Assembly: GCA_034336665.1 (NCBI GenBank)
Contig: JAPFBE010000002.1
Coordinates: 78,188,905-78,252,904, forward strand
Length of the DNA: 64,000 bases
Reading direction: 5' to 3'
Source of the DNA: Luscinia megarhynchos
Taxonomy: Eukaryota; Chordata; Aves; Passeriformes; Turdidae
This document shows positions 51,895 to 62,701 of the stretch, one piece after another. The position numbers were made by a program, and so were the translations under genes. Positions within the stretch are counted from its first letter, which is position 1. Every line of letters begins with the position of its first letter. Below the pieces are notes generated by a model, which saw only the letters and a program-made list of their open reading frames with translations, ran no database searches and had not been told where the DNA came from.

Positions 51895-52945
51895 GCATTC
51901 TGGCTTTCTGTTCCTGTACCAGCCCAGGCCTTGACAGCTCACTTGTCCTTGAACAAACCCTGCCCCTGCCCTTGGGTGGGCTCATGTGTGGGGAGCACCA
52001 GCCACTACTTGTGTCCCCCAGGGATCAGTACTGGTCCCAGTCCTAGTCAGTATCTTTACAGATGATCTGGATGAGGGAATCAAATGCACCCTTAATAAAT
52101 TTGTGGATCACAGTAAGTTGGGCAGGAGGATTGAAAGGATCTGTGGAGGGACCTGGACAAGTTGGATCAATGGGCCAAAACTAACTGTATGAGGCTCAAC
52201 AAAATGCCAGGTCACTTGGGACCAACTCCCTGCAGTGCTGCAGGCTGGGGGAAGAGTGGCTGAAAAGCTGCCCCTGGGGATGGGCCCGGGGTGCTGGCTG
52301 ACAGCAGCTGGGTATGAGCCAGGGGGAGCCCAGGTGGGCCAGGAAGGCCAGTGTCATCCTGGCCTGTGTCAGCAATAGTGTGGCCAGCAGGAGCAGGGCA
52401 GGATTGTCCCCTGTGCTGGGCACTGCTGAGGGTGCCCATCAAGCACTGCATCCAGTTCTGGTTCCTCAGCTCAGGAAGGACATTGAGGAGCTGGAGCGTG
52501 TCCAGAGGAGGGAAATGGAGCTGGGGAAGGGTCTGCAGCACAAATCCTGTGAGGAGTAGCTGAGGGAGCCGGGGGTGAGAGGAGTTAAATGAAAACAAGG
52601 GTGTTTACCCTGGAGCAAAGGAGGGCTCATCGCTCCGGACAGCTCCCTGAAAGAAGGCGGCAGCCACGCAGGGTCCGCCTCTTCTGCCGGGTGACAAGTG
52701 ATAGGTGAAGACAGTCTTAAACTGCGCCGGAGGAGCTTTAGGTTGGACATAAGGAGGAATTTCTTCACAGAACGAGTGATCAGACACTGGAAGGGGCTGC
52801 CCAGGGAGATGTTGGAGCAGCCGTCCCTGGAGGTGTTTAAGGAAAGCCTGCACTCAGAGCCGTGTTCCAGCTGACACGGTGGAGCTCGGTGGAGGCTGGA
52901 CTGGATGACCTGTCTCAGCGCTCCTTTCCAGCCGCACCGACTCCG
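51895..52945 (+). repeat. CR1 LINE ending inside the CIBAR1 promoter
   Basis: This sense-oriented CR1 of about 1.05 kb is 5' truncated. It starts in the reverse-transcriptase region: the minor open frame at 51986-52192 reads VPQGSVLVPVLVSIFTDD. The catalytic FADD box has become FVDH at 52100-52111, which removes the second Asp. It continues through 'gaggagctggagcgtgtcca', 'acaagtgataggtgaaga', 'aggaggaatttcttcacaga' and 'ctgcccagggagatgttgga' to 'ggactggatgacctgtctca' near 52900. The last recognisable tail bases are about 190 bp upstream of the CIBAR1 start codon. The precise 3' edge is blurred by mutation. Confidence 0.85.
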
Positions 52946-53004
52946 CTTTGGCGGCACTGAGCGCTCTCCCGGAGCGGGAGCTGCCGCAGCCCGTCCCGCA
53001 GGCC

Positions 53005-53015
53005 GGGGGCGGGCC
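53005..53015 (+). promoter_or_regulatory. GC box (SP/KLF-type site)
   Basis: GGGGGCGGGCC contains the GGGCGG core at 53007-53012, about 120 bp upstream of the CIBAR1 start codon and directly before the X-box. SP/KLF occupancy is an inference from the motif. Confidence 0.6.
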
Positions 53016-53020
53016 GGCCG

Positions 53021-53034
53021 GTGTCCATGGAAAC
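53021..53034 (+). promoter_or_regulatory. RFX X-box-like motif
   Basis: GTGTCC-AT-GGAAAC fits the X-box scheme of two 6-bp half sites with a 1-3 bp spacer. The right half (RRNRAC) is perfect and the left half (RYYNYY) matches 5 of 6 positions. It lies 98 bp upstream of the CIBAR1 start codon. RFX2/RFX3 bind such sites in promoters of many ciliary genes, and CIBAR1 acts at the ciliary base. Binding itself is inferred. Confidence 0.55.
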
Positions 53035-53054
53035 CGGGCGCACGCGGAGCGCCG

Positions 53055-53113
53055 CCCTCCTTCCCTCGCTTCCCTCCTTCCCTCCTTCCCTCCTTCCCTG
53101 CTCCCTGCTTCCC
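53055..53113 (+). repeat. Pyrimidine-rich (CCTT)-type tract in the 5' UTR
   Basis: Almost pure C/T, built from 'ccttccct' units in about four to five imperfect repeats. It ends 18 bp before the start codon. Length variation is likely. If transcribed it would make an unusual pyrimidine-rich leader. Confidence 0.85.
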
Positions 53114-53131
53114 GCCGCCGCGATCGCCACC

Positions 53132-53163
53132 ATGATGCTGCTGGGCCGCGGGCTGGACCCCAG
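53132..53163 (+). CDS. CIBAR1: CIBAR1 (FAM92A) coding exon 1
   Basis: First coding exon of CBY1-interacting BAR domain-containing protein 1, a membrane-curving protein that works with CBY1 at the mother centriole and ciliary base. A mitochondrial role has also been reported. The start is ATG-ATG in a strong context (gccaccATGA), giving M-M-L-L-G-R-G-L-D-P plus two bases of a split Arg codon. The double Met matches what I recall of the mammalian protein. The donor is CAG|GTAGGG, an acceptable U2 site, phase 2. An in-frame upstream ATG at 53027 has a weak context and is not chosen. The four exons in this window join in frame to 146 codons, about half of the usual length of roughly 290 residues. 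The remaining exons lie past 64000. Confidence 0.88.
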
Positions 53164-54902
53164 GTAGGGGCGGAGGGCCGGGAGCCCCGAGGGCGGCGGG
53201 GAGAGGCCCCGCTCCGAGCGGCGCCGGGGCCATGCGGGCCCGGCCCCCCTTAGCGCATCTGCCTCTGCCTTCTCCGGCAAAGGCCGCAAAACTTTCCAGG
53301 CCTAGTGTGCTCCGCAGAGATGCAGTAAAGATGTGCTGCCGATATTTGTTTGGACCTCTCGCGAATAATTCTGCGGACAATTCTAAGCGGTCGCGATAAT
53401 GAGGGGGGAATAAAAACTTTCACACCCCCATATAAGAAAATGTCGTGTTTCACATCCCAAAATTAAATACTAGTTGCATGAGTGTACTGTAAGATCTGAA
53501 TTGTAAAGTGGGTGATTAGGTCTTCCTCCTGGAGGGAAACACTTTCTGACATGAAGATCCTTTAAGAAAATAGGAAATATATACCTTTTACTGAAGATTT
53601 TATCAGGTAGTATAATTCTGAGAAACAGCTTTTTAGTACTTAATGAAATTCTTACTTGCCTACTCACCTGGTGAAACCATCCCTGTTCAAGTGATTCTGT
53701 GCTCCCACATTCAGTCTTGGAGGACTGAATAACTTCCTTGTTTGTTTTTTTAACCTTAACGGAATCTCTTTTAAACAGTCTTCCACACGGCTTGCCATGA
53801 AGCAACCCAAATGGGTTTTTCCCAAGGGCAGAACTTCGGCATGAAATACTTTTCCTGAAGTAAAGTTGTTCCTCGTTTAAATTTATTGCATTATTGTTTA
53901 GTCTAAAAGTGCCGAATTTCATCGATTTTTTCTGATCATCATCTATCCTGATACAAAGTCAGTATCTAAATATTGGTCAGTAGCATTGGGATAGCTTAAG
54001 TTTTTGTTTCTGTCCCTTGTAAGACAGTGGTAGGAGTGAATTCTCTTGCAGAGAATGCTAGCACTTCCCATCAATAACCCTAGAGACTTTACAGGACCTG
54101 GTATGTGGCAGATTCTGTTAGCTGAATTGTCTTAGAGCTGGTTCACTCAGACCAACAACTGGCATGAGTTCACATGACCATCAAATAATATAGGAATATG
54201 AAAGCAAAATACAGAGTGAAATATGTGAGTTACTGGAATGACTTATCTAAATCATTAATAATTAAATATACAGGCATTGGATCAAATAAATCAATTAGAT
54301 TTATGTAGTTTAAAAGAAAGTAATTTATTAGTGTGACGAATGTCCCTTCAGTGGTATTAGAGTTTTCACCTCTTGTGTCCATTCACTTCTCTAATTATCT
54401 GTGGTATTATCCTCTGCAGTGCAGTTTGGTAACTGTTTGCAATTTAAAGAACATTTAATACCTTTACCAGTTTGTCCTCTACTGCCTAATTTCTCCAGTC
54501 GTTGCCTTGCCTGTTTGGATTGCAGGGTGTTGCAGGAGGGGGTGGTCTGTCAGAAGTCTTGTTTGAGACTGCAGGTGTTACCACTGCATTAGTAACTAGT
54601 ACCATTAGTAATAGTGAGCTTTTGCTTAAATGCAGGAGGAAAGCTTCCAAGCAGATTTTTGTGATTTGGGTTTTCATCTATTGGATCATTAAGTGTAATT
54701 CAGCTTTTTTGTTTGTTTGTCACTCATTTATAAATGAGCACATATTACATCAGTTAAAACATTCTCTTTTTCAGAATAAGTTTCTGCTTTGCACTGAAAT
54801 GATATATCCAAATTAATAGTATAATTATATAGTTTTTCTTCTGTACATGTTATAAACATTTCTGCCCTTCTTATTTTTCACTTGTTTTTCTTTGGTATCC
54901 AG
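53164..54902 (+). other. CIBAR1: CIBAR1 intron 1
   Basis: A 1739-bp intron with GT-AG ends. The first 100 bp are CpG-rich and the rest is AT-rich. The acceptor is preceded by a T-rich tract and reads 'ggtatccag'. A minus-strand frame of 150 codons (53470-53922) and short plus-strand frames show no domain. I see no repeat family and no nested gene. Confidence 0.85.
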
Positions 54903-55137
54903 GGACAAACAGACTAGACAAATGCAAGATGCTGTTTCAAATGTGGAAAAACATTTTGGTGAATTGTGCCAAATATTTGCTGGATATGTACGTAAAACTG
55001 CCAGACTACGAGACAAAGCAGATCTTCTAGTAAATGAAATATATGCATATGCAGCTACAGAGACACCAAACTTAAAAGTTGGACTGAAAAACTTTGCAGA
55101 TGAATTTTCCAGACTTCAGAATTATCGCCAGGCAGAG
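54903..55137 (+). CDS. CIBAR1: CIBAR1 (FAM92A) coding exon 2, first half of BAR domain
   Basis: This 235-bp exon completes the split Arg codon and adds 78 codons (residues 12-89). It holds the most conserved part of the N-terminal half: NVEKHFGELCQIF, YVRKTARLRDKADLLVNEIY and NFADEFSRLQNYRQAE. The pattern of charged and hydrophobic residues is that of the long BAR-domain helices. The acceptor has a good pyrimidine tract and the donor is GAG|GTACAA; the exon ends in phase 0. Reading past the donor meets a stop within four codons, supporting the splice. The match to FAM92-family proteins from other vertebrates is near complete from memory. The paralogue CIBAR2 (FAM92B) is less likely given how close the match is to the CIBAR1 form. 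Confidence 0.95.
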
Positions 55138-57544
55138 GTACAAAATTAAAGCTGTACATGTTGTGTTTGCCATCTGAACTTTTCAGTTACTTATCTGTGA
55201 TTAAAAAGGAAATCATATTCTGCAATCAGAAGAGAAACAGGAGAAAACTCATCTAAATATATTAATGTCTGAGCAGGGTAGGCTGCCAAAGCATTCATCA
55301 TTTACCTTCCTAATTACTTCAGGGAAAACTGCCTAAAATTAGTCCTGTTGAAGTCAGCAAAATTATACCTACAAACACTTAAAGTATTTGAAAACGAGCA
55401 AGATTTTTTTATTAGTCTTAGGCTTTGGATTATGATTTATGGTTAATAAGTATTCTTTTTTAGTTGTGTGACTTGAGTTGTCTAGCAGCAGCTGGCGTAA
55501 AATCAGTCATTTTCCTTTTGCTGAGCATTATCAGAAATAGTATTGAAGAGGTACTGTCAGGGGCCACTAGATTTCGTAAGTTCTGTAGTTCAACATTAGA
55601 AGTACAAACTTGACTTGGACCATATATGATTATATAGTCACATTTCTGCTAGATGAGTGAGAGTGTAAAGAAAGGTGTTTATGCCACTTACACATTTATG
55701 TGTAGTGCCAGTCAAACTGTAACTTACGTTGCAGAATCCCAAATACTAATATAAAGAAAAATTCATTCACAAGTACTCAAACTAGTTTTTGGAATATGTA
55801 TCTATTCTTTTAGTAGAACATAGAAAATGCCCATTTATATTTTGAACAGCTAAGACTATAATTCAAAGAAGAGACTGAGAGCATTGCAAGTCATAATAAC
55901 AAATATAATGTTTTTTATTTTGGAGAGCATTGCAAGTTCATAATAACAAAGTGGAAAAAGAAAATCTTTTAGAAGTGGTTAAGCAGAAGATTTTGAAATG
56001 CAAGGAAAATGTGTGGATCTTTAACAATCTATTTAGGGAGGGATCTTGAAGAAGTAATAAGAAACCTTAGGTGTGTACAATTTTTATTTTTCCATAAGCT
56101 TTTATACATCTGACTCCAGCTGAGCCACATGTAGGTCCTTATGCTTCAATTGATGTAATAGCAAATTATCCTCTGCTATTAAATTTATATTGTGCCAAAG
56201 GTGAATGTGAAGTCAGACTGCATGATCTCTCTGTTTCCATCATTCAACTATGAACCTGTAATTTTGAGGTCCATATGTAACAGCTTGAGTTTTGCTTTTG
56301 TTGATTTTAAATCTGTTTCTTTAAAAACTGACATTTGGCCTACATCCTCCTACCATGCCTGTCTGTAAATCGATATTGCCCTGTGAAAGAAAAAAAGGCA
56401 AAGGCAGCAAAGGAAAAGAGAAGCTTTTAGTCTTTAAATCAAGATTTCCTTTGCTCCTGAAAACAAAATATATTATCTCAGCTTTGTTTCTTCTGGGCAT
56501 GAAGTCACTTAACGGTTTTCCTGTATGCTGACAAAGTGGGCAGGAAAAAATAAGCTTGTAAGAATTATCAATTTCTGGTCTGTAGCTGCAGTGTAGATAT
56601 ATAAATATTGAGGTGTGAGGTACCACAACATATGGTTGGGTAAGTAACATGGGCAGGTTATATGGTACATCTGTAACGTGTGTTGTTTAGAGCCTTACTG
56701 CCCTATTCCTTCCTATTCTCTTGGCAGTTCAAGTGAAATTGTTTGACAGTGCACTGGAAGATGATATCAAGGAGAAATGTTTGCTCAGCTGGCATAGATT
56801 GTGGCTGACTGGTGACTGCCTGCCAGTATAGAGGGAACTGTCCCTTCCCAGTAGACTATGCATCTTGCTCTAATCTGGATATAACAGCAGTGGGCCACAG
56901 GACTCACTCATGGTCCATAAGTCATAACACTAATAACACTGGGGCCACTCGGACAGTTTTGTCAGATTTGACAAGCAGGTCTGTTTTTCTGACTAGGAGA
57001 ACTGAAACAAAAATTTAGAACCATTAATCTGTGAGAGCATTTCTGCATTTTACATACCCTTGTTATTGGTATTTTTAGTGCACTCAGTGCCAGTGATGCT
57101 GTTTCCATTATTTTTAAGAAGTGCTCCACTTTGTACAGTATAGTTAATAGCAAAGATTGCATAGTCCCTAACCTATCAGTAAGTGTGAGCAAATACATTG
57201 ATCTTTACATAGAAAACTACAGAACTCCAAGATGCAGTGTTGGATGCATTTAGTACTTAGTTTGATGTATTCATAATTTTCCATGTTTCATTTATCCTGA
57301 TCTAATTTTAAAAATAGAAATTCCACTAGAAATCAGCTTGAGCTCTTCAGAAAACAAATTCCTTCTTGGTTAATCTACTTGACTGTAGTTTTTACAAAAT
57401 TTTAAAAATCTCTTATCCTAATATTTTTTCAGCATATATGGATTTAACTTGTAATAAGATGAGTCACTGTTAAATTAATTGTTTCCCATTTCTGCACACC
57501 ATGGATATGGATGATTTTAGCAACCTTATGATTTCTTTTTGTAG
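55138..57544 (+). other. CIBAR1: CIBAR1 intron 2
   Basis: A 2407-bp AT-rich intron with GT-AG ends and acceptor 'tttctttttgtag'. It contains a spaced 27-28 bp duplication (55877-55903 and 55923-55950). There is no named transposon and no credible nested gene; a 109-codon minus-strand frame at 56321-56650 has no recognisable features. Confidence 0.85.
55877..55950. repeat. Spaced direct duplication in intron 2
   Basis: A 27-bp word starting 'gagagcattgcaag' (55877-55903) recurs at 55923-55950 with one inserted t, the copies starting 46 bp apart. This is a recent local duplication with no visible function. Confidence 0.85.
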
Positions 57545-57613
57545 GTTGACAGGCTGGAAGCCAAGGTTGTGGAACCTCTGAAATGTTATGGGACCATAGT
57601 GAAACTTAAAAGG
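57545..57613 (+). CDS. CIBAR1: CIBAR1 (FAM92A) coding exon 3
   Basis: A short 69-bp exon of 23 codons (residues 90-112), phase 0 at both ends: VDRLEAKVVEPLKCYGTIVK followed by L-K-R. It continues the second long helix of the BAR domain. The sequence is almost the same as in mammals from memory, with Cys where mammals usually have Thr before the YGTIVK motif. The acceptor is 'tttttgtag' and the donor AGG|GTAGGT. It is too short to stand out as an open frame by itself and is called from homology and splice sites. Confidence 0.93.
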
Positions 57614-57925
57614 GTAGGTTAAACGTGTTTTCTCACAAGGTACATTTCAGTGTCCTGGCCACTCAGTTGAAAACTTTTTGTTTATGGAGAAAATTGTTCT
57701 GATTTTTCATATTTCAATTATCAATTTAACTTAATTATGCAGTTAGACATCTGAAGTGAAGCTATACATATGTTGTAGGAAAGAGCTTTGATGTGAAGAC
57801 AATGGTATTCAGGGTCTTTGAGCACAAGCAAATGCTCAGAAGAGGCATTAGTATGAAACTTCCTGGATAGAGTAAATTCAGGACTTTTTATTTATAAATA
57901 ATGTCATTTATTATTGTTTTATTTT

Positions 57926-57967
57926 GATGATGATGGTGATGATATTATTATTACTACTACTATTACT
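57926..57967. repeat. Compound triplet microsatellite (GAT/ATT/ACT)
   Basis: Imperfect runs of GAT, then ATT, then ACT units in intron 3. A similar array lies 420 bp downstream. Confidence 0.85.
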
Positions 57968-58386
57968 GCTTTGGCTCTTACTCGTCAATATGCTGCTTTT
58001 AACAGCTTTTCTAACTCAGAACTATATTCTACATTAAAGTTCATAACTTAGAAAATACATTTGAACCTGAGAAGTAGGTAGTGGCCTAAATCCCCTACTG
58101 TTAAATCATCATGATGACCTGAAGATACACAAAAATCTGAGCTCTTCATTCACTACATTTTCTAAACAATGTTTATAGGGATTCAAAATATTCCCTTAAA
58201 ACATCTGTAAGTTTCTTTCCTCCAGGAAGGATAAGCTTGAGCAAGTAATTTTTAATAAGCAGGTACTAAAAGTAATAGTAAATAAATAATACTTGTATCT
58301 TATACACAGATTACCTTAATCCTGCAAACTCAAATCTGTAATTGATGTATACGTCTGTACCATAATCTATATAAATCAAAAGCTTT

Positions 58387-58450
58387 AATAATACTACTAC
58401 TAATAATAATAATAACTATTGACATAATTATTATCATCATCATTATTATA
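58387..58450. repeat. Compound triplet microsatellite (AAT/ACT, ATT/ATC)
   Basis: Runs of AAT and ACT units, a short spacer near 58417-58427, then ATT and ATC units. The two halves are partly complementary (AAT against ATT), so a hairpin could form in RNA. Confidence 0.8.
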
Positions 58451-61400
58451 TGATATTTGACAGAAATTTAAAAAAAATATTGCAGTGTGTTCATCATTAT
58501 TAATTTGAGTAGATTGTGGCACTGCATCTCAAGCAAGCAGTTTTCCTATTTTGTGTTTGGAACTTACTGCACAGTTACCTTACTTGGTGGTTAGAGAAAT
58601 GATTGTGAAGGAAGTGAATCCTGCACTTGAGTAGGACTACTCATGGTAGTCCTTAGCAGAGCTGTAGACTATAGAGCTTAAAACCTGGTGTCTTAATGGT
58701 CACTCTGAAACTCAGTTTGTGAGATTTAGAACTAGGTACTTTGCAGGATATAAATTTTAAGGGTGGAAGACAAGTTTGATGTGTTTGTGGCAGTAGGGTT
58801 GCTGAGGAGACACAAAACATTACAGCAGTGCCTGGGGCTTCCAAACCGTTGAAGAGACTGCCTTGAGGTGCACTGCCACTGATAACCTGTAATGCTGAGG
58901 ACAGAAGCAACTGAAACCAAGTCACTGCTTGCAACAGTGAATTGAATTTCCTGTGGTCTTTGCCATGCAGAATGCCAGAAAGCATTGCATAATGTTTATT
59001 TTAGCTATACAAGAGCATTTTTAAACTGTAGATGGGATCAAGTATTTTACCAGTTTACCTTTGAACTGTGATTAGAGTTCACTAAAGATGTAAGCCATTA
59101 AATGACTTTTTTTTTCCCCACTGCACATTGACCATAAACCTTAGTTAAAACTTCAACTACCTGGTCTTCAGTTATCATCTGTAATCACTGGACATATTTA
59201 GTGACAAAGGAAATTTTGTCACTCATGTAAATCTAGCACAAGCTGGTAGTTCTAGGACTGCTTTAGCTGACTAAGTAAAATCAGGCAGAGTATGTCATTA
59301 TAGCTACTTTCTATAAAGGGGATGTTCTCACTGCTGCTTACTTACTGGATCTGTTCCAGGAAGTACACAGCAGCACTTCTGGGCTTTATCTAAAAACAAG
59401 TGTTGCTTTTTCTGTGGTGTAAGTCATCAATGTCCTGTGCTACTAAATGCTTTATAGAGGCCCAGGTCAGTCAGAGTAGTGTTTTCCTTTATCTGCTAAT
59501 GCAGTAAAATTGTTTCATTCATTGCTCTGGTTTATGATGCTGAAGCTAGTTTTAGCTTCAGTGGAAGCAAAAGCTATATTCTTGTCCTGTAACACAGCTT
59601 AAATGTAGGAAATGAGGATTTCTTTCTGTTTCATTGTTCTGTGTATCAATCTTCACTTTTCTGCTTTTTGGCAACTCTGTTCCTGGTTCCTTTTCTTCAT
59701 GTAAAGCAGGGCATCATAAAACCAAGGTGATCCATGAGCAGAAGGAAGGATTGATTTGCTTTAATAACTTCACTGACTAAAGCAGGTAACAGTACAGTGA
59801 TGAGGCTCTCCCAGCTCATTGTCTGATGGATGAACTGTAGTTGTAGTTCTGTATTATTTGAAAATAAATAGGTGACCAGAGTTCTTATGTGTGACTTAAA
59901 TTCATAGTTAAAACCTAGAGGGACTATTATTAATTTTATATAGTTTGTACCTTTTATCTCATTGCCTATTCCATTCCACTTTTCTTTGAGTGTAACTAAA
60001 GCATGTTTTCCAAAAACATGTCAAAGCTTGGTCTCAAGAAACTGGTGGTGAATGCAGGACTGTTGGTGGTAGCTAGTGCTTAGTTGATGCTTCTGGTGTT
60101 TTGTTTTAAATTAAAGACTTCACCTAATCTTGTTATATGCTCCACTGAGGTGAAAGAGCTCTGTAATGCTCTGGGTTTTTTTCTGGATATTTAGATGCTA
60201 GTAAAACAAATTCTTCATATGTGTTTTTTATTTCTGTTAGGTAATGTATGTACACTGTGATTCTTTCACCATAAACTGCATTTTCCCCAGCTTTTTTATA
60301 TTTTTATAGGGTTTTTTCTACGCTCTTTTCTTGGACAAAATATGCATGTAACTGGGTCATACTTTTGTACATCCAAAGCTTGTACACAGCTTCACCACTA
60401 TGGCCATAGTTGCACTATTTCTTTGTCACACTTTGGCTAGAAGAGAAGTATGTTTCATGGTGGCTGTTGCTACAGAAAACCGGGGTAGAGGACGGAACAG
60501 TTCAGTCCCTATAGGTATTTCTAAAGTCACTATGTGATAGAAAGAAAATACTGAATTTAATCATGGTAACTCTAGGACTTTGCATCCTCAAGTACACTTT
60601 GCATGAAAGTCAGAACCCTTTCAAACCACAGTGTTGAATCTGATTGACTGTTTTAAATGGGCCTAGAAAATCAGTGCTGTTAACAGGGCTCAGTCATTAA
60701 ATAGTACTAAACATGCAGCTGTGACCATTAGATAGAAAACTTCGTTGTTTCAAAAATAAGTATGTTATCTTCTTTCTACAACTTTAACATTTACAACTGG
60801 AAAAAAGAAATTAAAAATTTCTATTATTTCTTTTCTTGTAGCCACAAGGTTTTCATAAAAGCAGAAGGCCTTTTCAATACTCTTTGACTTTAGAGGTGGT
60901 GTAAATTCTCTTCTGGAAGAACAGCAGTAAAATCAGGTTTGATGGGCTGAAGATGAAGTAGCTTTTACTATCAGAAGCCACTCTGTGTCCCTAGAGATGA
61001 AGCAAAATGACAGTTATATACATGGACACACAGACAGCAAGGATAGAAATGAGGAAGAAACTGCATGTTTTGAGCCTGACCTCATGTGCAGCCTCGTTAT
61101 TAAAGGAACACACAGCACTGTGAAACTTGGCAATCTTCTGCTTGTTACTGAGTAGTAATCTGGTCACAGGATCACAAAACTTCCTGAAAGACACATTCTT
61201 AGTTGCATATCCTTCTGAGTGATGGAGATATAAAAGCATTAAAAGGAAGGAGCACAGACAGCTTCCCAATATGATACTTTCTAATAGCTCTAACTCCAAT
61301 CTGGAGTAGTATTTAAATGGAAAGTGGTATTTTTAGAGTAAAATGTCATTTGAAATGCATGCCAAATCCTGCCTCAGATTTTGTTAAGACTTTAGACTAT

Positions 61401-61839
61401 ATTTCTGCTTGTTCTAAACTACTGCTCCTTTCAGCTGAACCATCAAAATTAATGACCTTTTTTGTACCAGCATCAGTGGAGTAATGAATACTTGACTGAT
61501 GATGTTACAGTCCATTAAATAAAGTTTGCAAAACATGGTTTTATAGCATCTAAAAATTTAAGGAAACTGGTAGATGAACATTCTTAAATTGTCACAGGTC
61601 TTCTTAGAAGTACATAATTTAAAAACGTACTTCGTAGAAGTATATACATCTCTTTTGAAAAGGAGCAAAACCAGTTATCAACAGTTTCTGCCTTTCCTAG
61701 ATCAGTTGTTTTATCTTCACCAGCTGCATCATTATTTGGATGTATTTTGTTTCAAATGGTTTTTAAAACTTTACTGAGTGCATATATATAAATATGCAGT
61801 TAAACCCTTTCAGGCATAGAATTCCTATGGTACCTTGTA

Positions 61840-62258
61840 GCACAGAATTGTTTAGGTTGAAAAAGACTTCTGTGATCATTGAGTCCAACCATTAGCCCAG
61901 CACCACCATGTTCATCAGTAAACTGTGTTCCCAAGTGCCGTATCAACACCTTTATTGAACACTTCCACAATGGTGATTCCATCAGTTCACTTGGAGGCCT
62001 ATTCCAATGCCTGACCACCTCTCCAGTGGAAAAAAATTTCCTAATATTTCATCCAAACCTCCCCTGGTGCAGCTTATATGTCCTCAACCTGTCAGTGGTT
62101 GCCTGGGAAGAAAGACTGACTCCCACCTGACTACAGCCTCCTTTCAGGGAGTTGTAGAGTGATAAGGTTCTCCCTGAGCCTCCTCCAGGCTAAACACTCC
62201 CAGCTCCCTCAGCCACTCCTCATCAGACTTCTGCTCCAGCCCCTTCACCAGCTGCAGT
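61840..62258 (-). repeat. CR1 LINE 3' end, antisense within CIBAR1 intron 3
   Basis: Read on the plus strand, the tail starts 'cacagaattgtttaggttg'. It continues 'gagtccaaccattagcccag', 'caccaccatgttcat', 'tattccaatgcctgacca', 'ctccctgagcctcctccagg' and 'ctccctcagccactcctcat'. That is the reverse complement of a CR1 3' region of about 420 bp, 5' truncated. Being antisense to the gene, it does not present the CR1 sense 3' end to the transcript. Confidence 0.85.
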
Positions 62259-62701
62259 GACAGCAGTTATATTTTCTTCATGGCTTCTTCTTGGTACTGA
62301 CTGCTGCCTGCTTTGCTTTTTTTTTTTTTTTAATTATGCCATTTCATTTAATGCTGCTTTTATTTCTAAGTACTACATTTATTCTATTGCTAAGTCAGAA
62401 ATGAGTCTGCCTTCTTAATGCTTTGGGGATCTCAGCTTGTGACCATCTGCTATTCTTTTCATGTAAAGCTGTGAGTCTTTTTTCTTTCCTTCTCCACATT
62501 TTCAATTATAGCATGTGTTATAGGGAGTTGCACAAGGTGCTAAACTCTGTCTCCACTGAGTTCTCTTTCAGAGGATCAGTTAACAGATCACTAAAATCTG
62601 TTTCTATTCAAAGCAGAAGTTTTGTCCGTGTTATCTAGGCAATGCATATTTTGTATTATCCTAGATGTATTTCAAACATGTCTAAAACTTTTTATTTCCA
62701 G

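Larger units (their letters stand above)
52860..53290 (+). promoter_or_regulatory. CIBAR1: CpG-island promoter of CIBAR1
   Basis: GC content and CpG density rise sharply here against an AT-rich background, covering the end of the CR1 copy, the 5' untranslated region, exon 1 and the start of intron 1. Inside lie a GC box (53005-53015), an RFX X-box-like element (53021-53034), a pyrimidine tract (53055-53113) and the start codon (53132). There is no TATA box at a fitting position, as expected for a housekeeping or ciliary CpG-island gene. The transcription start cannot be fixed from sequence alone and probably lies between about 53035 and 53100. Confidence 0.8.
57614..62701 (+). other. CIBAR1: CIBAR1 intron 3
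   Basis: A 5088-bp intron with GT-AG ends and acceptor 'tttttatttccag'. It contains triplet-type microsatellites (57926-57967, 58387-58450) and an antisense CR1 (61840-62258). A T-rich run lies near 62319-62332. A minus-strand open frame at 60991-61299 with two hydrophobic stretches is discussed among rejected items. No other exon is visible. Confidence 0.85.

Noticed and set aside
52466..53380. Minus-strand frame of 304 codons, the longest in the window
   Set aside because: It runs through the antisense of a CR1 LINE and then the CpG-rich promoter, where stop codons are rare. The peptide is low-complexity Arg/Gly/Ala/Pro and opposes the real CIBAR1 exon 1.
60991..61299. Minus-strand open frame of 102 codons in CIBAR1 intron 3 with two hydrophobic, membrane-like stretches
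   Set aside because: It opens with TTG, not ATG. The only upstream in-frame codons run to a stop after about 11 codons, and the first ATG is at residue 21, inside the first hydrophobic stretch. No family is recognisable and frames of this length are common by chance in 64 kb. Transcript or conservation data could revive it.
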